This document shows positions 41,942-50,019 of a DNA stretch of 51,464 nt, one piece after another. The notes beneath the pieces are model-generated. The model saw nothing but the letters and a program-made list of their open reading frames with translations, did no database searches and was not told the DNA's origin. The position numbers were made by a program, and so were the translations under genes. The stretch lies in NCBI GenBank assembly GCA_900314825.1, contig OMWS01000019.1:1-51464 (forward strand), given 5' to 3'. This DNA comes from an uncultured Veillonellaceae bacterium. GTDB taxonomy: Bacteria; Bacillota; Negativicutes; Selenomonadales; Selenomonadaceae. The stretch's first letter is position 1. Each line of letters opens with the position of its first letter.

Positions 41942-43396
41942 TTGGCATATCAAGATTTGCGCGAATTCATCGCGGCGCTGGAGCAGCGGGGGCTGCTGCG
42001 TCGCATCACAGAGCCGGTCGATTGCCATCTCGAGATCACGGAGATCACGGATCGCGTGTCGAAGATGGAGGGGAAGGACAACGTCGCTCTTTTGTTCGAA
42101 AATGTGAAAGGCTACGACATGCCGGTGCTCATGAATGCGTTTGGGAGCTACGAGCGCATGGCGCTGGCGCTTGGCGTCGAGAAGCTCGATGACGTCGGCG
42201 ACGAGATCCGCGAGATTTTGCGCATCCCGTACATTTCTTTGCAGCACAAGATGGATGTCGTGTCGCTGATCCCGATGGCGAAAAAGGCCATTAATTTTCC
42301 AAAGTATGTGAAAAAAGCGCCGTGCCAGGAGGTTGTGGAGATGGAGCCTGACCTCGACAAGCTGCCGATCCTCACGTGCTGGCCGCAGGACGGCGGGCCG
42401 TTCATCACGCTGCCGCTCGTCTTTACGAAAAATCCGGCGACCGGCAAGCGCAACGTCGGTATGTACCGCCTGCAGAAATACGACAAGCGTACGACGGGCA
42501 TGCATTGGCATATCCACAAGAACGGCGCGGACAATTTCCGTGATACAAAGACGGCGGGCGGCGAGAAGATCGGGGTCGCTGTCGCCATCGGCGCCGATCC
42601 CGTGCTGACGTATGCCGCGACGGCGCCGCTGCCGCGCGACGTGGATGAGATGGTGTTCGCGGGTTTCCTGCGGCACAAGTCCGTCGAGATGGTGAAGTGC
42701 AAGACCGTCGATATCGAAGTGCCGGCGGGCGCGGAGATCGTGCTCGAAGGCTACGTGCGCACGGATGAGATGCGCCGCGAGGGGCCGTTTGGCGATCACA
42801 CGGGCTATTATTCGCTCGCGGACGATTATCCCGTGTTTCACGTGACGTGCATCACGCACCGCAAGAACCCGATTTACGCAGCGACGATCGTCGGAAAACC
42901 GCCGATGGAGGACTGCTATCTCGCGAAGGCGACGGAGCGCATTTTCCTGCCGCTGCTGCAGCAGATGGTGCCGGAAATCATCGACATCAATATGCCGCTC
43001 GAGGGCGTGTTCCATGATTGCTGCGTCGTCTCCATCGACAAGCGCTACCCGATGCAGGCGCGCAAGGTCATGCATGCGCTCTGGGGCATGGGGCAGATGA
43101 TGAACGTGAAGATGATCATCGTCGTCGACAAGCATGTGGACGTACAGGACATGAAAGAGGTCTGGTGGCGCGTCTTCAACAACATTGACGCCAAGCACGA
43201 CCTCGAAATCGTCGAAGGGCCGCTCGACGTGCTCGACCATTCGTCGCCGATGGCGAAATGGGGCGCGAAGCTCGGCATCGACGCGACGAAGACATGGCCG
43301 GAGGAAGGCCATACGCGCGAGTGGCCGGATGAAATTGAGATGTCGGCCGATGTCAAAGCGCGGGTCGATGCAATCTGGAAACGGCTCGGACTGTGA
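41942..43396 (+). CDS. UbiD family decarboxylase (menaquinone-type)
   Basis: A 484-residue prenylated-FMN-dependent decarboxylase. UbiD hallmarks include GMHWHIHKNGADNFRD, the metal/prFMN region REGPFGDHTGYYSLADDYP and TCITHRKNPIYAATIVG. In Negativicutes such a gene beside a UbiA prenyltransferase generally acts in menaquinone synthesis (for example MqnL of the futalosine route); that is inference. TTG 41942 follows AGGAGG by 7 nt. The first residues AYQDLREFIAALEQRGLLRRI are the family N-terminus. It needs a UbiX partner, not seen here. Its stop codon is directly joined to a truncated nuclease gene. Confidence 0.88.
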   Translation: MAYQDLREFIAALEQRGLLRRITEPVDCHLEITEITDRVSKMEGKDNVALLFENVKGYDMPVLMNAFGSYERMALALGVEKLDDVGDEIREILRIPYISLQHKMDVVSLIPMAKKAINFPKYVKKAPCQEVVEMEPDLDKLPILTCWPQDGGPFITLPLVFTKNPATGKRNVGMYRLQKYDKRTTGMHWHIHKNGADNFRDTKTAGGEKIGVAVAIGADPVLTYAATAPLPRDVDEMVFAGFLRHKSVEMVKCKTVDIEVPAGAEIVLEGYVRTDEMRREGPFGDHTGYYSLADDYPVFHVTCITHRKNPIYAATIVGKPPMEDCYLAKATERIFLPLLQQMVPEIIDINMPLEGVFHDCCVVSIDKRYPMQARKVMHALWGMGQMMNVKMIIVVDKHVDVQDMKEVWWRVFNNIDAKHDLEIVEGPLDVLDHSSPMAKWGAKLGIDATKTWPEEGHTREWPDEIEMSADVKARVDAIWKRLGL

Positions 43397-44083
43397 AAAT
43401 TTGCTATCGTTGATTACGAAAGCGACTATGATGAGAAGGACAAGCTGAAATATGCCGGCTATCTGACAGGTATCCTGACGAGATATTACGAGCAGCACGG
43501 CAAGTTTCCCGTTTTGCGCATGGTCGTCATTTATACTGCCGATGTCGTGCGTGGAACGACGAAGGACCAGTTGGATGCCGGCGCTCTCAAGATTCAGATG
43601 GATACGGCATTTCTCAGCGACTTGTCCGGCGATGAAATTTATTGCAGGCTGTCGTCGAAATTGCAGCAAGGACAGCCGCTCGATGATACGGACTGCATGC
43701 AATTCATGATCGCCCCGCTCACCTATCGGACAAGGGAAGCCAAGCAGGAAGCCGTGCGCAAGGCCTGCGAATTGTCCAATCTGATTACTGATGAAGAAAT
43801 GCTGGAGTTCATCCTGCCAGGTCTCATCGTATTTTGCGAAAAAGTCATCGACGATGAAATGTATGCCAAGATGAAGGAGAGGATTCGTATGACGAGAATG
43901 GGACGTGAATTTGAGGAAGAAAAACGTGAAGCAGAAGCAAGAGGCGAGGCAAAAGGTGAGACGAACGGCGTGGCAAAATCCGTTCGCGCACTCATGGCAT
44001 CGATGAAGATAACTGCCCAAGAGGCAATGGATATGCTGGCAGTGCCGGATGGGATGCGGAGTGCTGTCCGGATGATGCTTTGA
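43397..44083 (+). pseudogene. 5'-truncated Rpn/PD-(D/E)XK nuclease-type transposase
   Basis: From just after the ubiD stop the same frame reads on as typical C-terminal sequence of the Rpn family (DKLKYAGYLTGILTRYYEQH, LPVLR-type MVVIYTADV, LQQGQPLDDTDCMQFMIAPL, and a C-terminal EARGEAKGETNG-ALMASM segment). The family normally begins with about 100 residues carrying the D-E-Q-K nuclease core; that part is missing. Internal starts (TTG 43514, ATG 43520) could give a 189-residue product, but without the active site. A terminator-like hairpin at 44109-44140 follows. The gene is probably dead; the join to ubiD suggests a deletion. Confidence 0.68.
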
Positions 44084-44108
44084 GTTTTCGCAACATGGAT
44101 TGGGAGAG

Positions 44109-44140
44109 CCGTCAGTGCTGATAGGGTGCTGGCGGTTTTT
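44109..44140 (+). terminator. Terminator after the nuclease remnant
   Basis: CCGTCAG (44109-44115) pairs with CTGGCGG (44129-44135), then TTTTT. Confidence 0.65.
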
Positions 44141-44155
44141 CTGTGCGTCTTTTCA

Positions 44156-44184
44156 TTGAGATTTTCTTCGTGTCCTTGTATAAT
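44156..44184 (+). promoter_or_regulatory. ubiA promoter (copy 2 of the twin promoter)
   Basis: TTGAGA (44156-44161), 17 bp and TATAAT (44179-44184), with the flanks of copy 1 preserved. Confidence 0.8.
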
Positions 44185-44222
44185 AGACGTGTTTGATTTT
44201 ATTTTTGACGGGAGGCGGTCTG

Positions 44223-45077
44223 TTGATAGACCTTAAGGCGCACCTCAACAACATTGCGCTGCATCATACGATTTTTGATTTGCCGTTCGCCTATATCGGC
44301 GCGCTCATGGCGTCGGGCGGCAACCCTGGCTGGGAGACAATCCTCTGGATCACGGTTGCGCTGACATCGGCACGCGCGGCGGCGCTCGCCATTGACAATC
44401 TTGCCGATTTGAAATACGACAGCCAGCAGCCGCGCATGGCGTACCGTGCCATGGTGGCAGGCCGCATCTCAAAGCGCGAAGCGCTGATTTTCATCGCGTT
44501 GTGCTTCGTCGTGTTGATTTTCGCCGTGTTGCAATTGCGGCCGATCTGCATTTATCTATTGCCGATTGCAGCGCTTCCGTGCATCATCTATCCATTCACG
44601 AAGCGCTTCACGGGTTACTGCCACGTCTTCCTCGGCATCGCCATTGCCATGGCGCCGGCGGGCGGCTGGGTCGCGGCGGGTGGCGAAGTGATTTCGTTCC
44701 CGCTCCTCGTGCTCTGCATTGGCGTCGTGTTTTGGATGGCGGGTTTTGACGGGATGTATGGCGCGCAGGATCGGAAGTTCGACATGGAACACGGCCTGCA
44801 TTCGCTCGCGACGGAGCACGGCTCGAAGAATGCGTTCGGCATCGCGCGCAATTATCACGTGTTCGCGTTTTTCGCGTTCCTCTCGGCCGGCATCCTCGTG
44901 CGCATCGCCTGGCCGTATTACATCGGCGTCGTCATCGCGGGCGCGGTGCTCATTTATCAGCACAAAATCCTGAAGTGGAATGATTTCCGCCACCTCAACC
45001 AACGCTATTTCATGCGCAATGGCCTCGTGTCCATCGCGCTGTTCCTCTTTACTTGGGCGAGTTACCTCATCGGGTGA
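44223..45077 (+). CDS. UbiA family prenyltransferase (menaquinone/MqnP-type)
   Basis: A 284-residue polytopic membrane enzyme that joins a polyprenyl chain to an aromatic ring. The first aspartate-rich motif is DNLADLKYD (residues 58-66), and the second is DGMYGAQDRKFD (176-187); both bind Mg-diphosphate. About eight membrane helices are expected. The twin promoter shared with ubiD and common practice in Negativicutes suggest menaquinone biosynthesis (MqnP type); the substrate is not proven. TTG 44223 follows GGGAGG by 7 nt. It is followed 22 nt later by folD, probably in one transcript. Confidence 0.86.
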   Translation: MIDLKAHLNNIALHHTIFDLPFAYIGALMASGGNPGWETILWITVALTSARAAALAIDNLADLKYDSQQPRMAYRAMVAGRISKREALIFIALCFVVLIFAVLQLRPICIYLLPIAALPCIIYPFTKRFTGYCHVFLGIAIAMAPAGGWVAAGGEVISFPLLVLCIGVVFWMAGFDGMYGAQDRKFDMEHGLHSLATEHGSKNAFGIARNYHVFAFFAFLSAGILVRIAWPYYIGVVIAGAVLIYQHKILKWNDFRHLNQRYFMRNGLVSIALFLFTWASYLIG

Positions 45078-45099
45078 CTCTGCGGAAAGGATGGTTTCT

Positions 45100-45966
45100 A
45101 TGACAGCAAGAGTGCTTTCGGGCAAGGAATTTGCGGCGAAGTTCAAGGAAGACGCGGCGAAGCGCGCCCGTGCCCTCGAAGCGAAGTATGGCGTGACGCC
45201 GGGGCTCGCCGTCATCATCGTCGGCGAAGATCCTGCGTCGCAGGTCTACGTGCGCAACAAGGATCGCGCCTGCGCCGAGCTCGGCATCTATTCCGAGGTC
45301 ATCCGCATGGCGGCAGACACGACGAAGGACGCGCTGCTCGCGAAAATCGACGAACTGAACTACGACAAACGCATCCACGGCATCCTCGTCCAGCTGCCGC
45401 TGCCGGAGGGGCTGCACGCCGAGGAAAAAGCGATTCTCGACCGCATCGATCCAGCGAAAGACGTCGACGGCTTCCATCCTGTGAACGTCGGCAAGCTGTC
45501 GCTCGGCGAGCCCGCGCTCGTGCCGTGCACGCCGTCCGGCTGCCTGAAGATGCTCGAGCTCGCGGGCATTCCCATTGATGGGCAGCGCGCCGTCATCGTC
45601 GGCCGCAGCAACATCGTCGGCAAGCCCATGGCGCAGCTCCTGCTCGCGAAAAACGCGACGGTCACGATCTGCCACAGCCATACGAAACATCTGGCAGAGG
45701 TTACAAGAGAGGCGGACATCCTCGTCGCAGCTGTCGGCAAACCGAAATTCATCACGGCCGACATGGTCAAGTCGGGCGCGACGGTCATCGACGTCGGCAT
45801 CAACCGCATCGCGCCGAAGAAACTCGTCGGCGATGTGGATTTTGAAGCTGTCAGCGAAGTGGCCGGGGCGATCACGCCCGTGCCGGGCGGGGTCGGATTG
45901 TTAACTGTCGCTATGTTGATGGAGAATGTGGTGACGGCAGCAGAACTGCAACTCGCAGAAAAATAA
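45100..45966 (+). CDS. folD: Bifunctional methylenetetrahydrofolate dehydrogenase/cyclohydrolase
   Basis: A 288-residue enzyme that interconverts 5,10-methylene-, methenyl- and 10-formyl-THF using NADP. The folate-site lysine is in YVRNK, with VQLPLPEGL and PVNVGKLSLG; the nucleotide-binding part shows VGRSNIVGKPMAQLL, and the C-terminal TPVPGGVGLLTVAML is conserved. ATG 45100 follows GAAAGGA. It sits between ubiA and fhs. fhs (formate-THF ligase) is separated from it by the palindromic element of copy II. Confidence 0.95.
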   Translation: MTARVLSGKEFAAKFKEDAAKRARALEAKYGVTPGLAVIIVGEDPASQVYVRNKDRACAELGIYSEVIRMAADTTKDALLAKIDELNYDKRIHGILVQLPLPEGLHAEEKAILDRIDPAKDVDGFHPVNVGKLSLGEPALVPCTPSGCLKMLELAGIPIDGQRAVIVGRSNIVGKPMAQLLLAKNATVTICHSHTKHLAEVTREADILVAAVGKPKFITADMVKSGATVIDVGINRIAPKKLVGDVDFEAVSEVAGAITPVPGGVGLLTVAMLMENVVTAAELQLAEK

Positions 45967-45993
45967 GTTCTTTTGCGAGCGTATCTTACACAG

Positions 45994-46270
45994 CAGCCTC
46001 TCCCCCAGGGAAAAGCAGACTCTTAGCGCTTTAGCGCTTAGAGGTCGCTTTATCCTTTAGGCAGAGGACAGGCGCGGAGCGAAGCGCAGCGCCAGGAGAG
46101 GGTCCACGGCTGATGAATCCGTAGGCCGTTTGACGTCGCCGGTGCGCGCAGGTACTCAATACGTTTCATGCGCGCACCCGCGAAACGTTACGGTGTACAA
46201 GTTCCTTTGCCGTACAAGGGACCCTTTCCACCGCTTCGCGGTCCCCCTTCCCCTGAGGGGAAGGCTGCAG
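45994..46270 (+). repeat. MITE-like composite palindromic element, copy II (about 277 bp)
   Basis: The right part, 46126-46266, is about 80% identical to the reverse complement of 11061-11203 and encodes the same peptide pattern (MTSPVRA... then FHRFAVPLPLRGRL). The left part carries CCTCTCCCCCAGGG and a hairpin CTCTTAGCGC-TTTA-GCGCTTAGAG (one mismatch); the right end is CCCCTTCCCCTGAGGGGAAG then GCTGCAG. Both ends show the AGCCT-type palindrome in inverted orientation. It fills most of the 368-bp folD-fhs gap. No transposase. Confidence 0.75.
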
Positions 46271-46334
46271 TTTGAGTGCTGCCAATTCTTAACCCATTAT
46301 AGTTTAAGAACATATGGTAGGGAGGAACCCGAAT

Positions 46335-48002
46335 ATGAAAACCGATGTCGAAATCGCACAGGAGGCCGCGATGCGTCCGATCCAGGAGATCGCTGCGAAG
46401 CTGGGCATCACGGAGGACGAGCTCGAACTTTACGGCAAATACAAGGCGAAAGTCACGCCGGAGGCGTTCGCCCGCGTGAAGAACGAGCCGAACGGCAAGC
46501 TGATCCTCGTCACGGCCATCAACCCGACGCCGGCGGGCGAGGGCAAGACGACGACGAGCGTCGGCCTCGCTGATGCGTTCCATCGTCTTGGCAAAAAGAC
46601 GGCCGTCGCGCTGCGCGAGCCGTCGCTCGGCCCGTGCTTCGGCCTGAAGGGTGGTGCGGCTGGCGGCGGCTATGCGCAGGTCGTCCCGATGGAGGACATC
46701 AACCTCCATTTCACGGGCGACTTCCACGCCATCACGACAGCGCACAACTTGCTCGCGGCTGTCATCGACAATCACATCCAGCAGGGCAACGCGCTTGACA
46801 TTGACGTGCGCCGCGTCGTCTGGAAGCGCGTGCTCGACCTGAACGACCGCGCGCTCCGCAACGTCGTCATCGGCCTCGGCGGCAAGGCACATGGCACGCC
46901 GCGCGAGACGGGCTTTGACATCACGGTCGCGTCCGAGATGATGGCGATCCTCTGCCTTTCGACGAGCCTCATGGACATGAAGCGCCGCCTCGGCGAAATC
47001 CTCGTGGCCTACAGCCGCGACGGCCGTCCGATCCGCGCGAAAGAGCTCGGCGTTACGGGCGCGCTGACGCTGCTGTTCAAGGACGCGATCAAGCCGAATC
47101 TCGTGCAGACGCTCGAGGGCACGCCGGCGTTCGTCCATGGCGGTCCGTTCGCGAACATCGCGCACGGCTGCAACAGCGTCATGGCGACGCAGTACGCGTT
47201 GAAATTCGCCGATGTCGTCGTCACGGAGGCCGGATTCGGCGCCGACCTCGGTGCGGAGAAATTCCTCGACATCAAGTGCCGCTTCGCGGGCCTCAAGCCC
47301 GATGCTGTCGTCATCGTCGCGACCGTGCGCGCGCTCAAGATGCATGGTGGCCTGCCGAAAGACCAGCTTGGCACGGTCGATATGGCGGCGCTCGAAAAAG
47401 GCCTCGCGAATCTCACGAAGCACATCGAGAACATCCAGGCCTTCGGTCTGCCTGCTGTCGTCGCGATCAACGCGTTCCCGACGGATACGAAGGAAGAGCT
47501 CGACTTCGTCGAGAAGAAATGCAACGAACTCGGCGCAGAAGTCGCGCTCTCCGAAGTCTGGGCAAAAGGCGGCGAAGGCGGCCTCGAACTCGCAAAGAAA
47601 GTCCTCGCGGCGACCGAGAAGCCGAACAACTTCCATTTCATCTACGACGTGGAAAAATCCATCCCAGAAAAGATCGAGACGATCACGCGTACGATTTACG
47701 GCGGCGACGGCGTCGATTTCACGCCAGCCGCGAAAAAGCAGCTCGCGGAAATCGAAGAGCTCGGCTTCGACAAGATGCCCGTCTGCATGGCGAAGACGCA
47801 ATATTCTTTGTCTGATGACCAAACGAAACTCGGCCGTCCGACGGGCTTCCGCATTACGGTCAAGGAATTGCGTGTGAGCGCGGGCGCGGGCTTCATCGTC
47901 GCGCTGACGGGCAACATCCTCACGATGCCCGGCTTGCCGAAACATCCGGCGGCGGAGAACATGGACATCGACGAGGACGGCAAGATCACGGGGCTGTTCT
48001 GA
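46335..48002 (+). CDS. fhs: Formate-tetrahydrofolate ligase
   Basis: A 555-residue ATP-dependent enzyme forming 10-formyl-THF from formate and THF. The P-loop [16 protein letters not shown] is at about residues 65-80, and [17 protein letters not shown] and [18 protein letters not shown] follow. ATG 46335 lies 9 nt from GGGAGG. It feeds one-carbon units to purine synthesis and acetogen-like pathways. It is near folD and an OFA transporter with a ZTP riboswitch, but no folate riboswitch was seen upstream; only the repeat and a short AT-rich stretch (46290-46315). Confidence 0.95.
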   Translation: MKTDVEIAQEAAMRPIQEIAAKLGITEDELELYGKYKAKVTPEAFARVKNEPNGKLILVTAINPTPAGEGKTTTSVGLADAFHRLGKKTAVALREPSLGPCFGLKGGAAGGGYAQVVPMEDINLHFTGDFHAITTAHNLLAAVIDNHIQQGNALDIDVRRVVWKRVLDLNDRALRNVVIGLGGKAHGTPRETGFDITVASEMMAILCLSTSLMDMKRRLGEILVAYSRDGRPIRAKELGVTGALTLLFKDAIKPNLVQTLEGTPAFVHGGPFANIAHGCNSVMATQYALKFADVVVTEAGFGADLGAEKFLDIKCRFAGLKPDAVVIVATVRALKMHGGLPKDQLGTVDMAALEKGLANLTKHIENIQAFGLPAVVAINAFPTDTKEELDFVEKKCNELGAEVALSEVWAKGGEGGLELAKKVLAATEKPNNFHFIYDVEKSIPEKIETITRTIYGGDGVDFTPAAKKQLAEIEELGFDKMPVCMAKTQYSLSDDQTKLGRPTGFRITVKELRVSAGAGFIVALTGNILTMPGLPKHPAAENMDIDEDGKITGLF

Positions 48003-48044
48003 TGTCCTGATTCCATCGGGTTCGTCAGATTTGCACGTTTTGTC

Positions 48045-48072
48045 TTGACAATTCTGTCGCGTGTGGTACACT
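48045..48072 (+). promoter_or_regulatory. Promoter of the DASS leader
   Basis: TTGACA (48045-48050), 16 bp and TACACT (48067-48072). The predicted start lies about 20 nt before the inverted element. Confidence 0.65.
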
Positions 48073-48098
48073 AACTATAACAAATCGAATATCGTACC

Positions 48099-48303
48099 TA
48101 GGGAAACGATGATTTAAGACGGTCGTCCAGATTGCCGTAGATTTTCTGTTCCTATCTAGGAGACAAACCGGAGGCGTAGCAGCGCTACGTCGAGGATTTG
48201 TCGACGACGAGAGGACAGAAAAGATGCGGTAAGATGGGCGGGCGGAATAAGGACAGAAAAGATGCGGTAAGATGGGCGGGCGGAATAAATCAGTGTTTCC
48301 CTA
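48099..48303 (+). repeat. Rod-like inverted element with a 38-bp tandem duplication
   Basis: The first 51 nt (48099-48149) and the last 51 nt (48253-48303) are imperfect inverted repeats of equal length, starting TAGGGAAAC and ending GTTTCCCTA. Paired blocks of 4-9 bp alternate with symmetric mismatched loops rich in G and A. The apex is a further hairpin, GACAAA/TTTGTC (48162-48202) with GGCGTAGC/GCTACGTC inside. The 3' arm is duplicated: 48213-48250 and 48251-48288 are identical 38-bp copies. The element is downstream of a promoter and upstream of a terminator. It may be a MITE or a structured RNA. Confidence 0.6.
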
Positions 48304-48374
48304 AGCAAGTCGAGGATTGATGCAACGTCGCATCACGATCGGCCGCTTGCAAGAGCGTGTGCTTTTGCTCGTAC

Positions 48375-48406
48375 AGGCAGTCTTCCAGTCGGGAGGCTGC
48401 CTTTTG
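48375..48406 (+). terminator. Leader terminator ahead of the DASS gene
   Basis: AGGCAGTCTTCC (48375-48386) pairs with GGGAGGCTGCCT (48391-48402), then TTTTG. It lies 59 nt before the start codon, so it would end a leader RNA of about 325 nt or attenuate the gene. Confidence 0.75.
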
Positions 48407-48464
48407 CATTTTTGGGAAACGGATTCTGTTTGTTGTGGACTCATGTCGAAGGAGGGAATTCATC

Positions 48465-49946
48465 ATGACTCAAGCAAAACCTCAAAGCACGTTTCACAAG
48501 ATGGGCCTCCCCATCGCTATCATCGTGCTGCTCGCCGTGCTCATGCTGCCGACGCCTGCTGACCTTTCGTCCGCGGGACACCGCATGATCGGCATCCTCA
48601 TTTTCTCCGTCATCATCTGGATGACCGAGGCTGTCTCGTACCCGGTCTCGTCGGGCATCATCATCTCGCTCATGGCGTTTCTGCTTGGCACAGCGCCCGA
48701 TATGGCGAATCCATCGAAGATGCTCGGCACGTCGGCTGGCTTGAAGCTCGCACTTGCGGGCTTCTCGTCGTCGGCGCTCGCGCTCGTCGGTGCGGCCATG
48801 TTCATCGCGGCCGCCATGATGAAGACGGGGCTCGACAAGCGCATCGCGCTGTTTGTCTTGTCGAAGATCGGCGCACGGACGAACCACGTCCTCGCCGGCG
48901 TCATCCTTACGGGCTTTGTCCTGAGCTTCTTCGTGCCGAGCACGACGGCGCGCGTCAGCTGCATGGTGCCAATCGTCATGGGCATCATCGCGGTCTTCGG
49001 CGTTTCGAAGAAGAGCAAGTTCGCCGCCATCATGCTCATCGCCGTCGCGCAGGCCGATTCCATCTGGAACGTTGGCATCAAGACGGCCGCCGCGCAGAAC
49101 ATGGTCGCGCTCGGCTTCATCGAGAAGCAGCTCGGCACGACGATCAGCTGGCTCGACTGGTTCATCGCCGCCGCGCCATTCGCCGTCATCATGAGCGTTC
49201 TGCTGTATTTTGTGCTGCTCAAGATGATGCCGCCGGAAATGGATGAAATCGAGGGCGGAAAAGAAAAGATTGCGAACGAGCTCAAGGCGCTCGGCCCGAT
49301 GGGCGGCGACGAAAAGAAGCTCATGATCCTCTCGTGCATCTTGCTGTTCTTCTGGGCGACGGAGAAAAAACTCCACACGTTTGACACGAGCTCGACGACG
49401 ATCGTCGCTATCACGCTCATGATGCTGCCGAGCATCGGCATCATGACGTGGAAGGAAGCGCAGCAGCGCATCGGCTGGGGCACGCTCATGCTGTTCGGCG
49501 TCGGCATCAGCCTCGGCTCGGCGATTCTCTCGACGAAAGCCGGCGCCTGGATCGCGCACGAGATCGTCTCGACGTTCCATCTCTTTGACGCGACCGGCTT
49601 TTTCATCATCGCCATCCTCGCGCTGTTCCTCATCCTCATCCATCTCGGGTTCGCGAGTGCGACGGCACTCTCGTCCGCGATGATCCCGATCTGCATCTCC
49701 GTCCTCCAGGGCGCGGCGGAGCACAATGCGCTGAACGTCGTCGGCATGGTCATGATCCTGCAGTACACGATCTGCTTCGGCTTCATCCTGCCCGTCAACG
49801 CGCCGCAGAACATGATCGCCTACAGCACGGAGACGTTCGAAGTCAAAGACTTCATCAAGACCGGCATCCCGTTGACGATCCTCGCGTACCTCACGACGCT
49901 TCTCTTGACGAAGACGTATTGGGCATGGCTCGGACTCGTGCTGTAA
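48465..49946 (+). CDS. DASS family sodium:anion (dicarboxylate/tricarboxylate) symporter
   Basis: A 493-residue membrane carrier of the divalent anion:Na+ symporter family (CitT, TtdT, SdcS type), with about 11-13 helices. Landmarks are ATEKKLHTFDTSSTTIVAITLMMLP mid-protein, FVPSTTARVSCMVPI (the SNT-type clamshell motif) and FASATALSSAMIPICISVL plus ILPVNAPQNMIAYS in the C-half, where substrate carboxylates and Na+ bind. It probably imports a C4-dicarboxylate, citrate or tartrate; the exact anion is open. ATG 48465 follows AAGGAGGG by about 8 nt; earlier in-frame starts fall in the leader terminator. Confidence 0.87.
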   Translation: MTQAKPQSTFHKMGLPIAIIVLLAVLMLPTPADLSSAGHRMIGILIFSVIIWMTEAVSYPVSSGIIISLMAFLLGTAPDMANPSKMLGTSAGLKLALAGFSSSALALVGAAMFIAAAMMKTGLDKRIALFVLSKIGARTNHVLAGVILTGFVLSFFVPSTTARVSCMVPIVMGIIAVFGVSKKSKFAAIMLIAVAQADSIWNVGIKTAAAQNMVALGFIEKQLGTTISWLDWFIAAAPFAVIMSVLLYFVLLKMMPPEMDEIEGGKEKIANELKALGPMGGDEKKLMILSCILLFFWATEKKLHTFDTSSTTIVAITLMMLPSIGIMTWKEAQQRIGWGTLMLFGVGISLGSAILSTKAGAWIAHEIVSTFHLFDATGFFIIAILALFLILIHLGFASATALSSAMIPICISVLQGAAEHNALNVVGMVMILQYTICFGFILPVNAPQNMIAYSTETFEVKDFIKTGIPLTILAYLTTLLLTKTYWAWLGLVL

Positions 49947-49966
49947 CGGTTTCTGTTGGATGAAAT

Positions 49967-49999
49967 AAGGCCGCTGTGCGTTCATTGCACAGCGGTCTT
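49967..49999. terminator. Bidirectional terminator between DASS and AAA genes
   Basis: GGCCGCTGTGC (49969-49979) and GCACAGCGGTC (49987-49997) with T-rich flanks. It separates convergent genes. Confidence 0.75.
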
Positions 50000-50019
50000 G
50001 TAATATTCATCGTCCTTTA

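Noticed and set aside
46270..46334. A THF or ZTP riboswitch upstream of fhs
   Set aside because: The space between the repeat and the ribosome site is too short and shows no aptamer sequence.
48213..48288. Two 38-bp repeats as a mini CRISPR array
   Set aside because: The repeats are directly adjacent with no spacer, and there are only two copies; this is a tandem duplication.
48099..48303. The inverted element as 6S RNA, RNase P RNA, SRP RNA or a known riboswitch
   Set aside because: The conserved signatures of these RNAs that I know (for example the RNase P CR motifs or the SRP tetraloop) are not visible.
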